A stretch of DNA of 6,477 nucleotides from NCBI GenBank assembly GCA_934463265.1, contig CAKSIU010000035.1, positions 1-6,477 on the forward strand. The letters are read 5' to 3'. The DNA comes from an uncultured Eubacteriales bacterium (lineage in GTDB: Bacteria > Bacillota > Clostridia > Oscillospirales > Acutalibacteraceae). Below, piece after piece: positions 3,573 through 6,477 of the stretch. The translations under genes and the position numbers were made by a program. The notes under the pieces were generated by a model. It made no database searches. It worked only from the letters and a program-made list of their open reading frames with translations, and was not told where the DNA came from. Every line of letters begins with the position of its first letter. Position 1 is the first letter of the stretch.

Positions 3573-3725
3573 TTAAAGAAAAGGAATGACATCCATAACA
3601 AAGGCAACAACTTTGAAAATGATAAGAAGTAAAATAAAGGCAGTAAAAATCAATGAAGCAACAGCAAACCAAGTCGGAAAAACAGAAGCCATAACGCCCC
3701 AAATATAAGAAAGACTAAAAGCCAT
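3573..3725 (-). CDS. 50-aa single-span membrane protein
   Basis: The protein is MAFSLSYIWGVMASVF continuing to VVAFVMDVIPFL. It is almost entirely hydrophobic with one Lys near residue 38. ATG at 3725 follows AAGGTAGTGA with a short spacer, and the TAA lies 12 nt before the GTG of the 74-aa gene. The seamless fit between neighbours and T-rich third codon positions, as in the rest of the operon, support a real gene. It is probably a minor coat or assembly protein; no family is recognised. Confidence 0.72.
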   Translation of the reverse strand: MAFSLSYIWGVMASVFPTWFAVASLIFTAFILLLIIFKVVAFVMDVIPFL

Positions 3726-3732
3726 AAAATCA

Positions 3733-3876
3733 CTACCTTATATTATTAAAATGAACGATAATGCAAACGATAAGAAAAAGCAAAAGAGAAAGATTGACGA
3801 ATGCAGAAATAGCAAAAGGCAAATTACTATAAATAGCTAAGAAAGAATTAAGCGCTTCAATTACAGGATTAATCAT
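3733..3876 (-). CDS. 47-aa single-span membrane protein
   Basis: The protein is MINPVIEALNSFLAIYSN, then a hydrophobic segment (about residues 19-42) ending HFNNIR. ATG 3876 overlaps the stop of the 372-aa gene by eight bases and has GAGGTGG nine bases upstream. The TAG is seven bases before the next gene. It resembles the tiny tip proteins of filamentous phages in size and topology. No sequence family is recognised. Confidence 0.72.
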   Translation of the reverse strand: MINPVIEALNSFLAIYSNLPFAISAFVNLSLLLFLIVCIIVHFNNIR

Positions 3877-4987
3877 CAATCTTTACCACCTCAAGCCGAT
3901 TATAGTAATCTTGCATATGCTCAGCGGCATAATTGCCATAAGGAGAAGAAACAGCAGGAGCACGGCGAGAAGAAGAAGAAGAAACGGAAACCATTGAATC
4001 TTTACAGTTTTGCGTAAACCAAGCAAGAGGGTTTTCATCTTTGAGAAAATCAAAAAGCTTCAGAGGGTCGACCTCAGTATTAAAATTAGTCTGCAAATCA
4101 GTGGAAAGGTTACTAACAGATATAATTTGGTCGGGTTTAACAGCAGATTCAGAATTACTATGATTCAAAAAAAGATTATGAAAAACATCTCTATTTTCTT
4201 CCGTATCTTGACGCATTTGCAAATCAGAATCATCGGCTAAAACCTGCTGTAAACGATAAAGAGAACCATAAACACCTTTATGCCAAGTAGCATGACCGAA
4301 GTCAGCGTCCGTCATATTAGTAACATTAAGTTTAGATTTTACAAGATTATTGCTTAATTCAGATACTTTAAGACCAACAACGCCAAACCAAGAACGAGGA
4401 GATTTGTTAGTATAAATAGCAGGATTTCCATTAAGAGCCCAACCATCAAAAAGGCTATTTACATCTGTTTTAATAGCAGTAGTAGAAGAATCTATAGTAT
4501 TAAGATAACCGTTTGCAGATTCAAGCCAAGTGTTAGCAGTATTAAGAGCTGGCAACTGTTGACTTGTAAAATAAGTGTTAATTGCAGAAAGAGAACCCGT
4601 TGCAGATGTATAAAAAAGATTAAGCTGTTCAAGCATTGACTTCATCCACTTTGCTTCGGCTATGCCAGCTTTAAGATATTCCTCATACCATTTATTAAAA
4701 AAAATAGAATCGTCCTGCTGTTGAAGATAAACTCTTTCAAGCTCCATCCAAATATTAGTGATAGTATTATCGAGAGAAGTAAATTGATGGTCTAAAAAAT
4801 CTTTCCAAACTGTTTTAGTTAAAAGATTATCCATCTTATCAGTAATAAAGCCAAGAGATTCACGAATAGGATTAGTAATTTCTTCGGGATTACCAATAAA
4901 AACAGTATCGCCGTCAGCGGCATAAGCAGACACAGAGAAGCAAAATAGCAAGCAGAACGCTAAAAGCAGACACATGAAGCGTTTCAT
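3869..4987 (-). CDS. Secreted 372-aa phage protein without membrane anchor
   Basis: A clear signal peptide (residues 1-23, ending SAYA before ADGD) marks it for export. The mature part is mostly helical, with several Leu- and aromatic-rich segments (about 45-180), a middle region around SPRSWFGVVGLK, and a C-terminal Ser run (VSVSSSSSRRAPAV, about 331-344). No C-terminal hydrophobic segment is visible, so it is released, wall-associated or held in the virion by other proteins. It is the largest protein of the phage and the first gene after rep. I do not recognise a family. Candidate roles are a receptor-binding subunit or a wall-passage factor. The start at 4987 has AAAGGAG about 13 bases upstream, a rather long spacing. 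Confidence 0.8.
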   Translation of the reverse strand: MKRFMCLLLAFCLLFCFSVSAYAADGDTVFIGNPEEITNPIRESLGFITDKMDNLLTKTVWKDFLDHQFTSLDNTITNIWMELERVYLQQQDDSIFFNKWYEEYLKAGIAEAKWMKSMLEQLNLFYTSATGSLSAINTYFTSQQLPALNTANTWLESANGYLNTIDSSTTAIKTDVNSLFDGWALNGNPAIYTNKSPRSWFGVVGLKVSELSNNLVKSKLNVTNMTDADFGHATWHKGVYGSLYRLQQVLADDSDLQMRQDTEENRDVFHNLFLNHSNSESAVKPDQIISVSNLSTDLQTNFNTEVDPLKLFDFLKDENPLAWFTQNCKDSMVSVSSSSSRRAPAVSSPYGNYAAEHMQDYYNRLEVVKIDD

Positions 4988-5013
4988 AGATATTTAACAT
5001 CTCCTTTATAAAT

Positions 5014-5556
5014 TTATCCATGGTAGAAAATATCGCGGTAAGTACTTGACGAGCGGCGAAATGTACTGTATAATCCATTTATAGCCGTCCAAGCTACAAA
5101 ATCACCGAATGTTCTATCTTGATGAGATTGAAGCCGCTCGATAAGAAGAAGAACATTAACATCTTCGTTATTATCTTTCAAAAACTCGTCAACAGGAAAG
5201 TTCTTTGAATGAATCCGCTCACGAGGATACGAAGTTTTTTCAGGCGTATCGAGGTGAAGAAGATACCTTACAGCCGCCCGAGGGGATTTGCAATACTCAA
5301 CATTATTTTCCGCAATACCAAACTGTTTAGCGATAGAGGAATAAGTCCGAGCATTTTCAAATTTAAGAAGAACATGATAATGAGCTTTTTTTAGCATATC
5401 ATTAATATCATAATCTTCATCATGTAAAATGTAGGCGTATGCATCAGGGTTAGATTCCCTGATGCATACATCAATAGATTGTGGGATTGATTCGGGATAG
5501 CAAATAAAGAAAAATTGCCTAATGCGAGGGGTTTCACCTTTACTTTTCTTTGACAT
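5014..5556 (-). CDS. rep: Rolling-circle replication initiator, HUH endonuclease (Rep_2/pMV158 RepB-like)
   Basis: The 180-aa protein starts MSKKSKGETPRIRQFFF. It carries the three initiator motifs: YAYILHDED (40-48), the HUH motif AHYHVLLKF with HYH at 59-61, and AVRYLLH with the likely nicking Tyr98. PEKTSYP and a short charged helix follow. This order and size fit the Rep_2 endonuclease domain (pMV158 RepB has its Tyr at a similar place) without a helicase domain. It should nick the origin hairpin at 713-746. ATG 5556 overlaps the ssDNA-binding gene by 17 nt and has GGAG ten bases upstream. A longer in-frame start (5685) would add 43 residues, entirely overlapping that gene, and is rejected. 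Ff pII belongs to a different family, so this phage uses plasmid-type initiation. Confidence 0.9.
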   Translation of the reverse strand: MSKKSKGETPRIRQFFFICYPESIPQSIDVCIRESNPDAYAYILHDEDYDINDMLKKAHYHVLLKFENARTYSSIAKQFGIAENNVEYCKSPRAAVRYLLHLDTPEKTSYPRERIHSKNFPVDEFLKDNNEDVNVLLLIERLQSHQDRTFGDFVAWTAINGLYSTFRRSSSTYRDIFYHG

Positions 5557-5800
5557 CTTCAATAAGCTCCATATCTTCAACTTTACCAAAACGGTTATAC
5601 CAAAGAAAATAAGACTTTTTAAGCTGAGGATTAAGTCTTTCAAATTTCTCCTTAGTGAGATAAAGACGAGAGCAAACAAAACCATCTACAGAGGGGCGTT
5701 CTTCAATGTAATAAACATTTTTACCCCAAACTTCATTACCCGAATCAGTCTTAAAAGAATGATACTCTTTATCAATACCGAGGACTTTCACAGCGTTCAT
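5540..5800 (-). CDS. Putative ssDNA-binding protein (gpV-like, OB-fold candidate)
   Basis: The 86-aa protein MNAVKVLGIDKEYHSFK contains SGNEVWGKNVYYIEERP, LYLTKEKF, and ends FLWYNRFGKVEDMELIEDVKEK. The alternating strands and the YNRFGKV motif resemble short ssDNA-binding proteins of Gram-positive inoviruses and plasmids, which act like Ff gene V protein by coating the replicated strand before assembly. The family assignment is from pattern memory, not a search. AAAGGAGGTGA seven bases upstream is the strongest ribosome site in the window, as expected for a protein needed in high amounts. It overlaps the previous gene by one base (TAATG) and rep by 17 nt. Confidence 0.72.
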   Translation of the reverse strand: MNAVKVLGIDKEYHSFKTDSGNEVWGKNVYYIEERPSVDGFVCSRLYLTKEKFERLNPQLKKSYFLWYNRFGKVEDMELIEDVKEK

Positions 5801-6015
5801 TATTCTTCACCTCCTTTTATAAGTTCCCGAATAAGAAACAATCTTTCGAATTTATTATCATAATGACGCATAGGGACATTAGACAAAACAAAGGTCTGAT
5901 GAGAATCTGAACGGCGAACCGCTTCATACAAAAAGAAGTGGTCACAAACACCATTAGCAATCATATTGATAGCATAAGAAAACATAGTTGAATAATCATG
6001 AAAACGAAAGTACAT
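5800..6015 (-). CDS. Hypothetical 71-aa protein
   Basis: The protein starts MYFRFHDYSTMFSYAINM and ends ERLFLIRELIKGGEE. It is soluble, rich in aromatic residues (Tyr, Phe) and His, with no signal peptide or membrane span. The family is not recognised. The ATG at 6015 shares one base with the stop of the 97-aa gene (TGATG), so it is translated by coupling; a TTG at 6018 is a weaker alternative. Placed between the 97-aa protein and the ssDNA-binding candidate, it belongs to the early/replication part of the operon. Its last codons contain the Shine-Dalgarno site of the next gene. Confidence 0.75.
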   Translation of the reverse strand: MYFRFHDYSTMFSYAINMIANGVCDHFFLYEAVRRSDSHQTFVLSNVPMRHYDNKFERLFLIRELIKGGEE

Positions 6016-6308
6016 CAAAACGGCATACCCTCCTCGACTTCATCGTCATAATCAGCTTCATCATCATAATCAAAACCAGCGTCAGAAACAAAATCACAAA
6101 CACCAAGAAGAAGACACTCGACAAAATCGAGCAAAGTCATTTGATAAGCTCCGAAAGATTCAAGACGAACAAGCTTAACACAATCATCAGAAAGACGAAC
6201 AAGGCGACAACGCTCATTATTAAACAAGAAAATAAAGCCTTTACGCCCAAGTTCAGAAACAGAATTAGAAAGCTTACAGTGCAATACAGGAAGATGATTT
6301 TTTTTCAT
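6015..6308 (-). CDS. 97-aa protein with SSB-like acidic C-terminal tip
   Basis: The first gene of the main operon begins MKKNHLPVLHCKLSNS, with a middle segment of short strands (KGFIFLFNNERCRLVRL, DDCVKLVRL), then a very acidic end: FDYDDEADYDDEVEEGMPF. The final residues resemble the SSB C-terminal tip (acidic run, Pro-Phe), which in cellular SSBs docks replication and repair proteins. The protein may be an OB-like ssDNA-binding protein or a mimic that recruits host replication enzymes; it is not a recognised family. ATG 6308 has GTGAGG eight bases upstream and lies about 50 bases behind the promoter at 6363-6391. The TGA overlaps the next start. Confidence 0.75.
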   Translation of the reverse strand: MKKNHLPVLHCKLSNSVSELGRKGFIFLFNNERCRLVRLSDDCVKLVRLESFGAYQMTLLDFVECLLLGVCDFVSDAGFDYDDEADYDDEVEEGMPF

Positions 6309-6345
6309 TTTGAAAACCTCACTTTAATGAATTTTTGCGATTCTA

Positions 6346-6385
6346 AGTGAATCACTGTAAATATAATAAATCAAAATGATTCATT
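6346..6385. promoter_or_regulatory. Two palindromic operators at the divergent promoters
   Basis: AGTGA-A-TCACT (6346-6356) and AATGA-T-TCATT (6375-6385) are perfect 11-bp palindromes sharing the core RTGAWTCAY; their centres are 29 bp apart, near three helical turns. The second fills most of the spacer of the leftward promoter, and the first overlaps its start site. A dimeric repressor on one helix face could shut both directions. The RHH protein encoded just to the right is the obvious candidate. Confidence 0.7.
6362..6367 (+). promoter_or_regulatory. Candidate rightward -10 box for the regulator gene
   Basis: TATAAT at 6362-6367 is a perfect -10 hexamer on the plus strand, 45 bp before the TTG start at 6412. 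Possible -35 elements are imperfect: TTGCGA (6335-6340) with a 21-bp spacer, or TTCTAA (6341-6346) with 15. It overlaps the leftward -10 box, so the two promoters compete, and both operators flank it. Confidence 0.45.
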
Positions 6386-6391
6386 TGTCAA
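6363..6391 (-). promoter_or_regulatory. Main promoter of the replication/structural operon
   Basis: On the minus strand TTGACA (6386-6391), a 17-bp spacer and TATTAT (6363-6368) give a near-perfect sigma-A promoter pointing into the 97-aa gene. No other promoter of this quality was found in the 5-kb operon behind it. The operators at 6346-6356 and 6375-6385 lie at its start site and in its spacer. Confidence 0.85.
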
Positions 6392-6393
6392 TA

Positions 6394-6401
6394 GGGAGGA
6401 G
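6394..6401 (+). promoter_or_regulatory. Shine-Dalgarno site that fixes the TTG start of the regulator gene
   Basis: GGGAGGAG ends ten bases before TTG 6412-6414. This site is absent from the other copy of the gene (864-1061), whose upstream sequence diverges at exactly this point. It supports the TTG start and shows that the junction at the right end of the window carries the gene's functional 5' region. Confidence 0.75.
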
Positions 6402-6477
6402 AAAATTTTTTTTGACAGACAAAAAGAAACTTCAAATATATATAGATGAAGATATATATAATATAATAAAAGATAAT
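6401..6477. repeat. 77-nt terminal inverted repeat of 996-1072
   Basis: Positions 6401-6477 equal the reverse complement of 996-1072 without mismatch, and the match breaks at 6400. The length of 77 equals that of the left-end repeat. Continuing the sequence beyond the window should therefore give the reverse complement of 995 downward. Confidence 0.95.
6412..6477 (+). CDS. RHH regulator, 5' part of second copy (truncated by window end)
   Basis: Twenty-two codons, from TTG, encode MTDKKKLQIYIDEDIYNIIKDN before the window ends. They are identical to the start of the gene at 864-1061 but read in the opposite direction. Here the gene has a good ribosome site, a -10 box and two operators upstream, diverging from the structural operon; this is the usual arrangement for a phage repressor controlling its own and the lytic promoter. 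Probably this is the same single gene seen in its native context, and the 864-1061 copy appears inverted because of the assembly or an inversion. Confidence 0.8.
   Translation, partial: MTDKKKLQIYIDEDIYNIIKDN

Larger units (their letters stand above)
1..6477. mobile_element. Filamentous (inovirus-like) phage genome, near complete
   Basis: The whole window reads as one small phage. It combines a Zot/pI-type ATPase, two short tandem coat-like proteins, several tiny single-span membrane proteins, two proteins with signal peptides, a candidate ssDNA-binding protein and an HUH initiator. This combination is characteristic of inoviruses. No secretin (pIV-like) gene is present, and the Zot-like protein lacks an external domain, which fits a host with a single membrane. 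The ends overlap internal sequence in inverted orientation, so the true molecule is probably a 6338-nt circle. No integrase is encoded, so the element is either episomal or relies on host recombinases. Plasmid status is less likely because of the coat and assembly genes. Confidence 0.88.

Noticed and set aside
5557..5685. A 43-residue N-terminal extension of Rep.
   Set aside because: It lies wholly within the upstream ssDNA-binding gene in another frame, has no ribosome site, and known Rep_2 proteins begin shortly before motif 1.
5522..5863. A 113-codon plus-strand frame opposite the ssDNA-binding candidate.
   Set aside because: It is a shadow of the A-rich strand of the operon; the opposite strand has tightly coupled genes with strong ribosome sites.

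Overview
The window is essentially a complete genome of a small filamentous (inovirus-like) ssDNA phage of a low-GC Gram-positive host, assembled with one segment duplicated in inverted orientation at the ends. Diagnostic features are a Zot/pI-type assembly ATPase with an N-terminal membrane anchor, two tandem 56-62 aa major-coat-like proteins, a run of tiny single-span membrane proteins, two secreted proteins, an OB-like ssDNA-binding protein candidate and a short HUH rolling-circle initiator of the pMV158/Rep_2 type. Strong AGGAGG-type Shine-Dalgarno sites, no secretin gene and a Zot without a periplasmic domain all fit a monoderm (Bacillota-like) host. No integrase, transposase, CRISPR array, tRNA or rRNA was seen.

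Layout. (1) Positions 1-1134: a replication/regulation module ('S') flanked by 77-nt inverted repeats. It holds two small genes (90-254 and 247-459), their operator-laden promoter, three 19-bp tandem repeats, a putative double-strand origin hairpin with a CTACG loop (713-746), TGTGTCA iterons (745-922) and a ribbon-helix-helix regulator gene (864-1061). (2) Positions 1074-1174: an intergenic block of strong hairpins, a candidate packaging signal or complementary-strand origin. (3) Positions 1181-6308: one long minus-strand operon, listed here in transcription order: a 97-aa protein with an SSB-like acidic tip, a 71-aa unknown, the ssDNA-binding protein candidate, Rep, a 372-aa secreted protein, 47-, 50- and 74-aa membrane proteins, a 194-aa secreted and membrane-anchored protein, another 47-aa membrane protein, two coat paralogues, a terminator, Zot and a 72-aa membrane protein. 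Genes are end-to-end or overlap by 1-23 nt. (4) Positions 6309-6477: a divergent promoter region with two palindromic operators, then the first 22 codons of a second copy of the regulator gene, now reading rightward.

The ends explain each other. The first 77 nt equal the reverse complement of 1058-1134, and the last 77 nt equal the reverse complement of 996-1072. Joining them predicts a circular genome of 6338 nt in which S is inverted relative to how it appears in this window. Three independent cues favour that circle. The regulator gene gains a promoter and a Shine-Dalgarno site. The T-rich strand becomes continuous around the genome. The strand likely nicked at the origin becomes the mRNA-sense strand of the structural genes, as in Ff phages. 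The arrangement seen at 1058-1134 is then either a chimera formed at a 15-bp inverted repeat or a real inversion of the module.

Working model: the regulator represses the structural/replication operon through the operators at 6346-6385. Rep nicks the 713-746 hairpin to start rolling-circle replication. The ssDNA-binding protein coats the product strand. Zot drives extrusion of coat-covered DNA, and the two secreted proteins probably form the adsorption tip or act outside the cell.
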